From positions 169,527 to 233,526 of the forward strand of contig DF237029.1 of the NCBI GenBank assembly GCA_000708835.1: DNA of 64,000 nt, read 5' to 3'. Shown here one piece after another: positions 23,517 through 36,009 of this stretch. The notes below the pieces were generated by a model. That model was not told the DNA's origin, ran no database searches, and saw only the letters and a program-made list of their open reading frames with translations. How positions within the stretch are numbered: position 1 is the first letter of the stretch; each line of letters starts with the position of its first letter. The position numbers and the translations under genes are program-made. The stretch is from Klebsormidium nitens. Lineage: Eukaryota; Streptophyta; Klebsormidiophyceae; Klebsormidiales; Klebsormidiaceae.

Positions 23517-26500
23517 TCACCGCTCGGGTTGCTTCTCCCGCGGCTCGTCCAGCAGGTCGTACGTGGGCGGGATGTCGATCCCGAGCTCGCGCATGACGCC
23601 CTCCATTACTTCGTCGGTCTTGCCGAAGATGCACACCGCCGCCAGCTCATCCGCCGGCGTCTTCTGCAGGTTCACGATCACCAGCGGCTTCCGGTGCCGG
23701 ACCTGCACCGGAACGGCCAATGATTGGCATGTTTTCGTTCAACCAGACGTACTGATCAGCGGGTGGTCAACACGGCGACGGGATGGTAGACTCTTGGGGC
23801 GGGTTTTGAGTCTAGGGGCTTTTGGAAACTTTCTGCTTAAGAAAGCTCCAGCCCAAATAAGATGATTGCCTGATCATGAGTTGCAAAGAAGCATGCCAGA
23901 CATCCTCACTTCTTCTCAGAAGAGCCTCAAATTTAGGAAGCCCACGATCCGTCACACTTCTGCAATTTTAAGGAAGTCTGAAAACGCAGCATAACAAAGT
24001 GAGAATTGAACCCCAAAAAACCCTGTTTCTACGAGGCAGTATACTTTCTGGACCGCTCCGAACAGGTGCAAACCTTTTTTTAACCAGTTCATTCGAGCTC
24101 GAATCACCATCAAACGCCGGCCAATTCGAAAGCCCGACCAACTCAGATTGCGAAGTCCATTAAAGCGCATTGAAACACGCAAGTCCCAAATGTTTCCATG
24201 CGCCATGGACAAAGATCCTTGAGAGAAATGTCGACAACTTTCTTCATCCTACCCGGAATAACGAGTTCTCATCATCGTAAGCTCACGCAATGCGGATGGA
24301 TGGGGTACTTCTACCGCGAAACAGAAACTTTAGAGCCGCGACGCGCTCACTACGCAGATGGATAATTCCACCATGAATGGATCTCCGAATTTACAATGCG
24401 CAAAGCTCTCACGAACAGTCCCATCATAAGCAACCTTTAGAAGCACTCACAATGCGGATGGGCAGGTCCGCCGCGGGCGAGACCCGCATGGACGTCCCCA
24501 GCACGAGGCCCAGGTCCGCCCGGTCGCTGTGCTCCATCGCCCGGTGGAGAGTCCCCGACGGCAGCGGCTCGCTGAAGTTGACGATCGTGTCGTGTAACTG
24601 ATGCCCGCACTTGTCGCACCTGAGGAAAAAGCGTTTGTGCCTCTGGCGAGATGAAGAGCAGTCACAGTGCGATGGCCGAAATCAATTCAAGGGCACAGTA
24701 GGACGGGTGAAATCAGTTTGGGGGAACCTGAGAAGAGAATATAGGTGTGCGGAGCAGGTATTCTTTGGGTATAAATCTGGTTTTAGCCGAGGCGTTCAGT
24801 ACTTTCATGTTTATATTCTCTTGCCGAAAGGAAACGAGACGAACAGCTTCCAAGATCGATGGCGAAGTCTTTCGCGGGACCGAACGGCTTTGACGGGCAG
24901 TCATCGTCTACAGCCATCCTGCGAGAGCTTTTGTGAGATTGAAAAGGCGGTGAAAAAAAATCTCAAAAATCTGTTTGTGCCATGAAAGGAGTACCGTGCG
25001 ACAAAGCGGCTTCAGTACCGAAGCTTCGAGCGCGGCAGCTAATGCTGCGTTCGACTCTCCTCGGATCATCTCAGGAGATCTGACAACCAATCGAAAGACG
25101 TATGACGATGTTAAAACGGGTGCAACTGATTTTCTCAAAGCCACCAACTCGGTCACCCTCAGGCAAAACATCGTGTTCTGACATCGTGTTCTGGAAACGT
25201 AGAATCCAGAATAGGAAACTTCAGAATCCTCACTTGCGGCTGGTGCGGTGGTCCAGCACGTCGCGCGCCTCGCGCGTGGAGAAGGGGCGCCAGTACTCGC
25301 GGCCGCAGTTGCGGCAGATCTCCATGTTCGTGTTGCCGTGCAGCTCCGCCAGCTTGCTCTTCGCGATGCCCGACCTGCGCGCGCGCACGTGTGTCACGAC
25401 AATCAGGAGAGAGAACAGGAGCTTATTCGCTTGTATTGCCTGTATTGCTTGCTGCACCTTTTCCTGATCGACTCGTCGCGTACGAGTCGATCCGTGGAGG
25501 GACTGTTGTCTCCGTGATTTGAGTTGCACCCTGATGCAGTGCCTGGAACCGCATCTCAACACTGGAGCGCAAGAAGACTTGAGGAAACACATGGATCGGC
25601 TCAACAACCTCTCTTCTTCGGAGCGAAAGGCGGCAACCGGTTGGGATCCTTCACAACAGATGTTTGCAGTCACCACGATTCGCTGATCATGATTTTGCGT
25701 CGTCTCTATCCCCGCAACCGTCTTCACACTTAAATGTTATAATCGATGAGACTTCCGTCGGCCCTAGAAACGTACGATCCTTGCAGCCTCTCCCTTCTCA
25801 GAGGCAGCCAACTAGAGTACGAGCCCCGTCGCAACCTTGCGGCTTTGCTTCCTGATTGCAGTGATTCCCAGACTGTTCGAAACGAAAGAGAAACTTCATC
25901 AGATTCGACATCCATGCGTCTCTTCTCGTTCGCGAGAAACCTCTTCGAAGTTGCCACCGACTAATTGAAATCGACGAAAGTGAGAGGAGCTTGTCCGTAA
26001 CGTCCTTTAAAAACAAAGATCAATCAAATGGGCCGGACCAGAATCTCCCTTGCAAATCGGCCGCAGCCTTTCTCTGGTAAAACGTACCGGGTTCCAAGTG
26101 AGCCCCACCTGCGGTGCATACCGTCCGTGTTCTGGCTGACCACGTACTTCAGCTTCCCCCGGTTCTGCAGCTCCGCCAGGGCCATGTGCGTCAGGGACGG
26201 CCGGGGGCGGCCCGCCCGGGGGGCACGCGACGCGGACAGGCCCTTGGCGCGGAGGGTCCAGACGCCCTGGCGGTGGGAGAAATAGGGGTTAAGAAAACGG
26301 GTTAGCTGTATTTTTGCATGGCGATTGGGTCCCTTGATATATGGAGTGCGAAAGCAACGGCCCCGGGAGACAATGTCTCAATATCGGAAAGATCCTGTTG
26401 GCCCAGCGGCCGATCCGCTGAACGGTCCAAGCGAGTTGACAGAGTGACCAGATGCGGTTGAGGATTTGCCTTCTAATTGTCGGGCTAGAGGAGAATGCCT

Positions 26501-28135
26501 GGGTGCACAGACTAGGCTCAAAGCATTGAGAGAGAGTTTTCATTCCAAAAGCAGCAGACAGTGCGCGTTGAACGAACGTCACAATCGCCGTTGAGATGTA
26601 TTGCCGTATCAATCGACTGTCAGTATCTCGACGCCAAGGCCAAGTGTTCTGCTCTAGCAGCTATATCTAAGATCATTTAGTCCTGAATTAACCCTCAGAA
26701 CCGTTAAATATCCTCCAGCCTTCTGGATCATCCAGACATTGAACACAAAGCACCCCAAGAAAACATGTTTCCAAGCACATCTTATTCTGAAAGCAGATAT
26801 TCGAAGTCAAATACGTCAAGCTCTGAGGGTCGACATTCTTAACGCCCACGGAAATCTGACGTCAAGACCTGAAGGTCCGCATACTCAACGCCCACGGTAT
26901 TCTGACGTCAGGACCTAAAAGTCTACATATCTGAGGCCTACGGAAATCTGACGTCAAGAACTGAAAGTCGACACACTTAACGCCCCCGGAAATCTGACGT
27001 CAAGACCTAAAAATCTACATACCTGAGCCCCACGGTATTCTGACGTCAAGCCCTGAGAGTCGAAACACTTAACGCCCCCGGAAATCTGACGTCAAGACCT
27101 AAAAGTCTACATACCTAACGCCCGCGGTAATCTAACGTTAAGACCTAAAAGTCAATATACCTGAGGCCCACGGAAGTCAGGGATGCCCGTGCTGGTACTG
27201 ATGCCTGCGCCAGTGTATGCCACCATGTACTGACTCTGCGAAACATGGATTTCGTTGTATTGATTGCTGAGGATTAACAGGTCAGTGTTCACCACCTTCA
27301 GGAAAAGCTCAGTGGCTCGAAAAATAATCTTCCAGGCCTTTTGCGCCCTACCTCGAAGGTCACATGAAGGAGGCAAGGCGCTTCGAGCAGAGCCCAAGCT
27401 GTGGCTGTGATAGCTTTCACAGTTGAACGTTTAGAGATGCGCAAGCTGGTGGAAAAATAAAAGAAAACATCCTGTTGCAATTTAAGTGGGGTTCAGCTGG
27501 CTTCTTACAGAGTAAAAGATGTACAACAAACAACAAACTTGCTACTCCGTAAGAAGAATCACGGGAAGGCAGAATCACGGAGCCCTCAGACTTTCGATTA
27601 CGACTTCAGAGCTGCACGTCTTTATGTACTCTCTCTTGCCCAAGCAACCACAAAGGTTGCAGACATGCAAATTAATTGACAGCTTTGTAGTCCACCCTGA
27701 AAGGCCTCGAAGTCCAGCTTGTCAAAGAAAGAAAGGCAGCCTTGTAATGGAGCAAAGCTCGAAGACAGCTGTCTTCAAATTTGTGTGCCTTTAGCATACT
27801 CCATCTCTGCTCATTGCATCCAGCAACCATGCCTGGGGGCTTGTATGCAGCCATGCTCCTTTCCAAGCTTTCATGCACTTTAGAAGCGGCTTCTCACAGT
27901 TCACTGAGCAATCGGAAAGTTAGGAACACGGGGCCAAAATTTGAGCAGAAGCCAATACATTCCCAGCCTGTATACCATACCTGGCAGTGTAGTGGCAGGA
28001 TAGTATGCAGCGCTTGGAATCAATAAGCTGCCGTACCTGTTTGATCAGATTTGCCAGCTGTTTGATCTTCTTCTGAAGCACGTCCGGCGGGTCCCGGTAC
28101 TCCGTCGTCTCTTCGGGCACGCCCAGGTCCGCCAT
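23517..28135 (-). CDS. Sirtuin, class IV (SIRT6/SIRT7-like) NAD-dependent deacylase
   Basis: Six exons in phase (28135-28037, 27235-27161, 26266-26109, 25374-25234, 24619-24451, 23702-23517) give 275 residues, essentially the catalytic core. Sirtuins remove acyl groups from lysine using NAD. Residues seen: [17 protein letters not shown] (NAD binding, from 42), SQNTDG (102-107), catalytic His in ELHGN (about 123), four zinc cysteines as CRNC (131, 134) and CDKC (159, 162), GTSMR, and [19 protein letters not shown] and VNLQ-TP are the class IV pattern of histone deacylases SIRT6/SIRT7 and plant SRT1. It is shorter than SRT1 or SIRT7 and lacks their long C-terminal tail. An in-frame Met at 28309 would add 58 residues rich in Arg/Ser and Leu, like an organelle presequence. 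I chose 28135 because its frame enters the domain directly. Confidence 0.88.
26819..27175. repeat. 46-base tandem repeat, eight copies, copying the exon 2 donor of the sirtuin gene
   Basis: Eight degenerate head-to-tail copies of a unit of about 46 bases lie in intron 2. On the + strand each unit reads roughly ACCTAAAAGTCTACATAC, then CTGAGGCCCACGG, then TCTGACGTCAAG. The last unit straddles the true exon 2 donor: CTGAGGCCCACGG is the reverse complement of the exon end, and ATAC gives GTAT of the donor. Several inner copies keep a CAG or TAG followed by GTATGT on the coding strand, so decoy donors are present. Every unit also carries TGACGTCA or a close variant. Confidence 0.9.
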
Positions 28136-28309
28136 TCTAGTTCCCCTGGGCCGGTTTCTTCTCTTGGTTGGAGGATTTTGAATGACGGCTTTCTGCGCGA
28201 AGGGTTCCCTCCGAAGTCGTTCGCTGGCTGACGGGTCACGTAGGGACCTTGCACTTGATGTGAATAACCTCAGATTGCAGTGGTTATATAATAGGAAGGT
28301 GCTCGACAT

Positions 28310-29942
28310 TCCGCGTTCCTAGCCGCCACTACGCCGCTGCAAAGCCCGCCAAATTATCCTTTTCAGGGCGGCCATGGTGTCTCTTTGAACAGGAGATGAG
28401 CATCAAGATACAACTACCTGCTGGAGTAATACGACAGAGTAGTTTTAGGAGCAGAGTCAAGAGCCTTTTGTCATTCGAAGGATGTCACAGTGAGGCAGCT
28501 TGAGATCCACATGCATGTTGATTGCATGTTTGCAAAAGGAAACAACCGGTGCAGACGATGCCCGGGCACGAGCTCGTCGAGTGCATGCTGTGCAGCGCAG
28601 CTGTCCGGCAGTGTCACCTCTGACGCATGCACGGAGTGCATGACTTATGAGCTCCGACTTGACCAGCCGATAGGTACATCATAGAGCATGAGCACGGTCT
28701 GGCTGCTAAATATGCGCGCCCCTGCTGTACACATGCCAGCATGCCGTGAGCCGAGTGTGTAACGCAGATTTCCCAAGAAGTGAAACGTTCTTGAGGGATT
28801 TCCCTGCGGCGATAGGCCAGACCGGCACCCTGCCCGGCATCAAACCAAGCTCGTTGTTGCCGGGGCCGAGAAAGCCATGGAAGGGTTCATGGGTCCTATG
28901 CACGTTTGTTGACCTGCAAAGCCGTTGATCGAGTGCCTCTCAATTGACGCGGGCCGGAGCTAGGCAGCTAGCTGCCGGCCGCGCGGCACAGCTGAGCACA
29001 TGCATGCGATCGGAGCTTCCATGCCAACTTTAAATCTACATGCCGATATGCACGATTTTGGTGAATGAATGCTCCTGGCCCAATTAACATCATCACATCA
29101 GCCCAGTGGTCCAAGCTCTGGCCGGCCGGGGATAGGGCCCGGCGCGGGCGCTTTGCATGTATGGCTGTACGTAGAGCGACTTAAAAATTCTGGCATCTAT
29201 ACTGCCTAGCGCGATCTGACAAAGTGATGCTATGCGTGTTCCGGCGAAGGGCGATCGCTCATGGTCAATGTGACGCGGAACTATATGCAGCTCGCGTGTG
29301 CACACATGATCGGAACCGTTAATTCGAGCTCTTCTAAGTGAGGACTTGTCCCCTTTTGTGACACGTGCATAACAATACATTCTTCTTGCTCCGACTGGCA
29401 ACCTTAAGATGAGGTGAACAGAGGGGCAGACTGAACTGAGCGCCTGTAAACCACCCTGGACGGCCCTTGTAGTTCAATCGAGTACGTGCTCAGTCCGAGT
29501 TGCTAAAAGTTTAAAGAGGTCGGCTGAATAAGCCTCTTTACCTGGCTATTACTAGATCCCTGAAACGCAATGAACTCCGCGTCCGTTACAAGTAAATCAT
29601 CCAGGCTTGATTGTCAATATCCAACGACCTGCTTTCTTGGATACTCTCGGCGTTGAACTCGGGCCTCAACTTTTATAGTAGCTAGCTTCAAGCTTCCGCG
29701 TCTAATAGTGCCGTTCAGCTGAAGAAAGAATTACCTACAAGCTTGCAGATTCGTCCAGTTGAAGTTCGCTGTAGCATTTCACTGATTGCTTTGACGGCCG
29801 TATTTGCAAGCTAACACTGTACATGTAATCGGTTTGCATAATCTACATACGCTAGTTCAGCATCCTGTAATCGCTTAGCCATTATTACGCACGAGCTTTT
29901 CTGCAGTTTCATGGTACAAAAAGATTCAAGCGGTCTTCGCCA
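28310..29942. other. Intergenic region without recognised gene
   Basis: This 1.6 kb lies between the sirtuin 5' end and the 3' end of the lipase gene. It has short scattered open frames only. It should include the sirtuin promoter, but no specific element was identified. Confidence 0.5.
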
Positions 29943-32900
29943 CTAAGGAACCGGAAGCTCACCCTTCGCAACAAACGAACCGAAAGCTTCCAGGGACTTC
30001 TTCCGCCTGGGACGGCCCGCACTTGCCATTGCCTGTCCCTTTCCTGAGTCCCCCACTTCGTGCTCTGCCCTAGCTCTTTCATGGGCTCCTATCTTTGACT
30101 CCAGCAATTGTCGCAAACATTCCTCCGCACACACCACCCCCGTACCCGACAGCTCTTCAGTCGCTTTCTCCAACGCTTCAACGGTGATCCTATCCGATTT
30201 GGCCAGCTTCTGGATTCCTTGCCCCAGGGGAATGTCGCCGATCGGCTGCCCAGTGCTCGAGACGCGTCGCCCCATGCTTTCTGGCAGCTTTGGAGAAGCG
30301 TCCTCCGTTCCTTCCAGACCCCCATCTCCCAAAGCCTCGCTTCCAAACTGACTCCCGTCTGCATCCCCGTTTCCCACCCCACTATTCAGCGCATCCGCTC
30401 CCTGCTCGTGTTCGCGTAATCCCCGACTGCTCGGTCGTCCCCGGAAGCTTTCTACCAGTTGCCCCACTTCATCGAGCTCCGCAGCCTCCCTCTCCCGCTC
30501 TCTCTCCTCGTCTGCCACGTGTCCGTTTGGAAGGTCAGCCACGTGGCTTGGGCCGGCAGTCGTTGCGGACCCATGTGCTTCTCGACTCAGGGCTTCATCC
30601 CCCTGCAGAGCGCATTCTTCGGCTGTCTCCCTCTCGATCTTCACGACCTCTCTCCCCTTCTCAGACGTCGCATGGCCGCTCTCGGCTGGGGCACTCCCCT
30701 CGGACAACCTCGACCAGCCGTTCCCACGCTCTCCGACCCCATTGCTTCCTTGCGCACGCAACCTCTCGGAGGCGGACCTCAGAAACCCCTTGCTTCGAAG
30801 CTTGCGCCCGGGCAGGCTGCCACTGTCCAGCTCAGCAGGCGCCGTCCGGTGCAACCGGTCCACCATCCGTACGACACGTGGCCTGCCGTCCTCTTTTCCC
30901 CCCCCTGGCCGGAGCCCCTTGTGCCCCCCTCCTAAACCTCCGCTCGAATGGCCAAATCCGTTTGCGGCTCTTGACATCACCGCCCCGTCCGAAAGGCCGT
31001 TCAGCCGGGGGGCCTGCCCCGCCCCCAACGAAATGTGCCGCGTCAACCCGTTCTCCCCTTCTTTCCGCCCCGACGCCTCCTCCCGATCCTCGAAGCGCGA
31101 ATTTTCTTCCCCAGCGGTCTCCCCCGCCTCCACCGTGTGCGGCAGCACAAACCGGACGTCGTGCGAGCTTCGGTGGCCCCACCGGCCCAGGTTCCGGTAG
31201 CTCTGNNNNNNNNNNNNNNNNNNNNNNNNNNNNNNNNNNNNNNNNNNNNNNNNNNNNNNNNNNNNNNNNNNNNNNNNNNNNNNNNNNNNNNNNNNNNNNN
31301 NNNNNNNNNNNNNNNNNNNNNNNNNNNNNNNNNNNNNNNNNNNNNNNNNNNNNNNNNNNNNNNNNNNNNNNNNNNNNNNNNNNNNNNNNNNNNNNNNNNN
31401 NNNNNNNNNNNNNNNNNNNNNNNNNNNNNNNNNNNNNNNNNNNNNNNNNNNNNNNNNNNNNNNNNNNNNNNNNNNNNNNNNNNNNNNNNNNNNNNNNNNN
31501 NNNNNNNNNNNNNNNNNNNNNNNNNNNNNNNNNNNNNNNNNNNNNNNNNNNNNNNNNNNNNNNNNNNNNNNNNNNNNNNNNNNNNNNNNNNNNNNNNNNN
31601 NNNNNNNNNNNNNNNNNNNNNNNNNNNNNNNNNNNNNNNNNNNNNNNNNNNNNNNNNNNNNNNNNNNNNNNNNNNNNNNNNNNNNNNNNNNNNNNNNNNN
31701 NNNNNNNNNNNNNNNNNNNNNNNNNNNNNNNNNNNNNNNNNNNNNNNNNNNNNNNNNNNNNNNNNNNNNNNNNNNNNNNNNNNNNNNNNNNNNNNNNNNN
31801 NNNNNNNNNNNNNNNNNNNNNNNNNNNNNNNNNNNNNNNNNNNNNNNNNNNNNNNNNNNNNNNNNNNNNNNNNNNNNNNNNNNNNNNNNNNTCTTTGCTC
31901 ACGTTCGGCAGCTCGTGGCCGACAGACACCCCCGACAGGCTTTCCACCCGCCCCAGCCCCGGTTCGTGCACCAAGTGCCGCCCCGAGCCCTGCTCAGCGA
32001 TCGGGTGCCACCCGATCTGCAGCGGGGGCCCGTCGCGCCTCCGGGGCCCCCGGATCGACCCCATTTCGTCCGCCAGCAGCTTCTCCGGCGTCGTCGCGGG
32101 CGCTGCAGACTCGTCCCCGTGGTCGGGCAACACCTGGTGCGAGCTGCTGCGGAAGAGCGGGCCCCCGGCTTTGGTCCACGAGATCTGCGTCATCTCGTTC
32201 TCCGCCTCGCTGTCGCTGCTATGCCCTTCCCCCGGCTTGCGCTTCGGCCGCCGGAGGGCGCCCCACGCGGACAGCCCCGCGCGCGTCATCTCCGCGATGT
32301 CGTCCTCGGTCAGCGACTCGGAGGAGAAGTCCCGGGGGAGCGTGTTCCAGGACGGGATGCGCCCGCGGCCGAGGCCGAGGCCGGTTCCGCGGAGGCCGCT
32401 GCCGTCCGTGGACGCCTCAGCCTGGCGCCAAAACTGGGCTTCTTCGCGCGCGCGCTTTCTGCAGACGGAGCCGAAAGGCAGGATTGAGCAACGGACGCGA
32501 AATGTGCGTGCTTGCTTCTCGGATGCCGGTTGTTGCCGGGTTTAGCGAAGTCTGCGTTTCCTCGGTCGTGCTTGTCGGGGATGGACAAACAAGCAAGCGA
32601 ATCTTGGAAGAATCTCCCTACGAAGACCTTTTCAGAGAGCTTCGGTTGAGCTCTAAAAACACCCTCTATTTTTCGAGCGACCGAGACAATCAAGCGCCAT
32701 ATAGTACAAGAACTTCGAAGGTCGCTGAATCGCACCTGGCCTCGTGCTTTCTCCAGGCCAGGTCGGCGACCACCTTGTCCAGCTCTAGCTCGATGGCGCT
32801 GTTGGCAGTGATCGCGGAAAGCTTGGCCCACGTGGCACGCACGCCCTGGGACATGCCACGCTTCAGCTCCGTGGAGGTGGGGTTGCGGATGAGGCCGATG

Positions 32901-35900
32901 TACTGCAAGAGGGGGACAGCTTTTCAGGAAACCGGGACAAGGCAAAAACTCCAGCTCGCGGCTAAAACGGTGATGACGTTTTCGGGTTGATGATCAAGAA
33001 GATAGCTGCAATTAGCCAACGGTGTCGATCGAAAGAAATCTAAAGCGAGACAGAAACTCTGCCAGCCCTCAGCTCAAGCATGAAAAATAATTTGTAAGAC
33101 GAGAATGATCAGCCTATCCGTTGAACATTACGAGCTCGTCTTCGAAAGTACACCAAGAACTGGCTACGAAGGAAACAGAAGAAGAGCCACGAAACGTCTT
33201 TCAACGACGCACAGAGCAGCAGGACTCCTGAGCAACGAAGGCGCCTCACCTGAGCCAGGGACGCATTCATGACTATGGTGACGTCCCCCTCCCAGTCCTG
33301 TGCGAAGAGCTTGGCCAAACCGTAGAAGCCGAAGCCCATCTCCAGTGCCTGGTTACACCGGTGCTTGATCTCCATCTCGAGCAGATGCATGCCCTGCAAG
33401 CATTCAGTTGAAAGTGCGTCACTTTTGGAAAGGGACGCAACAAACCGAAATAGCTGTAGATTCGCGCAGGTCCCTTTGTCACAATATCCTTGTCCAACCA
33501 TCGAAATAAGACCAACTTGTCGAAAGAAGTCGTAGAGGCTGCCAGGAAGGAACTTGGAACCTTACCTTTGACGCCAACTGCCCCCCGTACTGCCGCACTG
33601 TCTCTTTCAATCTCAAGAGGGGCGCGATGTGCGGGTTGGCCTGGCTGACGATGAAGTGGTTGACGTTGAACAGCTCCTTCAGAGGCCCGATTGGAAGGTC
33701 TGTTTCGAGGCTGCCGTCTCGCCAGTGCCGAGCGCCGATGCCGCCGTTCTTGTCAGGGCCGAGCTCGGTGGGAGGGTGGTAAGGGACGAGACGACCAAAG
33801 CGGTCCTTGGCCATCAGCTCCTGCACAGACTCGCCTCATTGCGATCAGCTCGAAACTCGACATTTGCAAATCGAAGAAACTCGACTACGAGCTTAAATTT
33901 ACAGAAACTCGTTATAAATTTCAGGCAATCCGGTTACGAGCCTTAATATGAAGCAAGTCGACTACGAGCTTCATACGCTGGCTTGGACTCGTTAGCTGTG
34001 ACAGAAAGAACACGACCAGGCGGAAAACAGGGTAAGCTTGGATCCTGGTACGGAACATTGAAACTTGTCAATATAATCCAACCCCTACACTCAAAGAAAA
34101 CGAAAGAGGGAGCAGCCCTACCTGCGGCGAGAAGAGGCCTGGGAAGGCACACGAGGCGGTCACTGCGCTCCAGATGACGACGTTGGGAGACGAGAGGTAG
34201 TTCAGCAGCCGGGGAGGCTCCTTCGGGCGAGACGAGCACACGGTGATGCACAGCACCCGGCCTGAGATGTCATACGCCTCCTGGAAGGTCATGTCACCGA
34301 TCAGCTCCCGCATCTTGCGCTGCAGGGGTCCGATCTCCTGCATCGCCCCCCGCGTGAGCAGCCGGTGCGCCGTCATGATCACGTTCCCCATCTCGTCAAA
34401 GAAGTGCATCTTCGGCAGCGGGCCCTGGAAGAATGCCTGCAGCTGGACCCAGGGCCGGGTCGCAGTGAAGGAGCAGATGATGGACCCGACGCTCGAGCCG
34501 GCTACCACGCGAGGGAGTAGCCCGTGCTCGATCAGGGTCTTGACCACCCCCAGATGGAACGCCCCGAGGGCGGCCCCCCCGCTGAGAAGAAGAGCGGTCC
34601 GGCCAAAAGCGTGCCGAACCTCGTGGAAGAAGGAGAGCTTGTCGTCCAGGCCAAAGTCTGCCTGCTCTGGGGCGTCCTTGATGATGCGCAGGTGCTCGCA
34701 CACCTCCCCCAGGTACTCTGAGATGAGGGGGGGTGTGTGCAGGCGGTTCTTGTGCAGCTCGGGGTTGCACATGTTCCCCAGGTTGCGGATCAGGTCGGTG
34801 CGCAGGGCAAACATCATGTCCTCGACGCAGCCCTCCTGGCGGCGCTTGCGGAGCTCGTGGAAGCGGGCTTGGACTAGCTCAACGTCGTACCTGAGAATTT
34901 AGAAGGAGGTTCAGTACTGGTGGACACCAGCTGGTGCAAGGTCTCAACCAGGAAATGAATTTTTTTGACAGAGTAGGGAGTCAAGCAATCAAGTCAACTG
35001 AGAAGGCAGCCACAGTCCTGGTCTTAAGCAACACCAGAAAGCACCTCGTGCATCCTATGACAAACGAGTTTGAAAACGAGTTTCTTACCAACTGGCTACA
35101 GTTTTGAGAAACATTTGGCTGACTCCGGGGGACATGTGATCAAGCCACCACTGTCAGCTGGTCTGCCAGGATTTCTTACAAACTAGGCTTGCTTGCTAGT
35201 AATCCAATGTTATTTGACTGATGCTGGCATTATGCACTTGATACTGACGTTCACGAGAGCTGGCACATCTCTTTTTGACAGGAACTTTCCCTGAAACCTT
35301 GGGTCCGGATACGGCAGCTGAAGGAGCTTCCTTCTGCTGAAAGTACTCTCAAACCTGATTGCCAACACCATGAGATGATGCTGACTGAAAAACAACCAAT
35401 TTGACCTGGACTCCTCTCCTGAACTAAGCTGATGTGACAAGGACGGAACACACGACTCCGAGTTCTTCCTACAGGATCTTACGACAGCCTCAGCTGGACA
35501 GATTACTTGAACATGCTGAGCACAATCACGAGCTTAACAGACGGGAAGCCAAGGTGCAAATCTTCCGAACGAACAGGGACTTACAAGTCTGCGTCTCTCC
35601 GCCGTCCAATGTACTGCTCCAGCTGCTTGGCAGCATGGGCCCACTCTTCGTACGTTGCAGCTGAGGCAATCATGTTCTTGTAGAATGTCCTCTTCACTTC
35701 CAAGACCTTGGCGTTAATACTGTGAAGACGGTGCCGCCTCAAGAGATAGCCGACTAGGATCATGCCCCCAAGCAGCACATTTGGATTCCTTGGATTCAGC
35801 CAGTCCTTCAGCACTTTCCACAGAATGGACAGCGCCTTCAATCCCTTCCGCAGCCCGTACCGAATCCTGAACTTGAGGACTAAGAGCACCTTTTTGCAGA

Positions 35901-36009
35901 CCGTACGAGCAGCCTCCCAGGAAAGAGCTTGCACAGCAACCGCCCGGCCATACAGGGTGTCCGGCCCGATGCGGAAGAGATCAACGATGACCTCCTCATC
36001 AGAATCCAT
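29943..36009 (-). CDS. SDP1: SDP1-like patatin-domain triacylglycerol lipase, interrupted by an assembly gap
   Basis: Exons: 36009-35585, 34890-34122, 33820-33566, 33393-33250, 32902-32736, then one from 32458 into the N run and out to the stop at 29943. The family (plant SUGAR-DEPENDENT1, yeast Tgl3/4/5) hydrolyses triacylglycerol at the oil-body surface. Seen: the N-terminal DUF3336-like region with [30 protein letters not shown], oxyanion loop [17 protein letters not shown], nucleophile Ser in GSSVG (about residue 275), catalytic Asp in WRDGS (about 433), [14 protein letters not shown] and DWEGDVTIV. After the catalytic region a very long Gly/Arg/Glu/Ser-rich tail follows. Its last 400 residues after the gap are in one open frame, entering as [13 protein letters not shown]. 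The tail is far longer than I expect for plant SDP1, but its frame across the gap is unverified. Confidence 0.87.
31206..31891. other. Assembly gap (run of N)
   Basis: 686 undetermined bases inside the C-terminal tail exon of the SDP1-like gene. Flanking sequence is GC-rich. Any open frame drawn across it is hypothetical. Confidence 1.

Noticed and set aside
26819-27175. Regular spacing that could suggest a CRISPR array
   Set aside because: Whole 46-base units are repeated without unique spacers, in an intron of a eukaryotic gene. It is a tandem repeat.
30290-32990. Long open frames on the + strand and an alternative minus frame running through the N gap
   Set aside because: They are open only because undetermined bases cannot contain stops. 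They are antisense or out-of-frame to the SDP1-like exons, whose frame is set by lipase motifs and splice phase.
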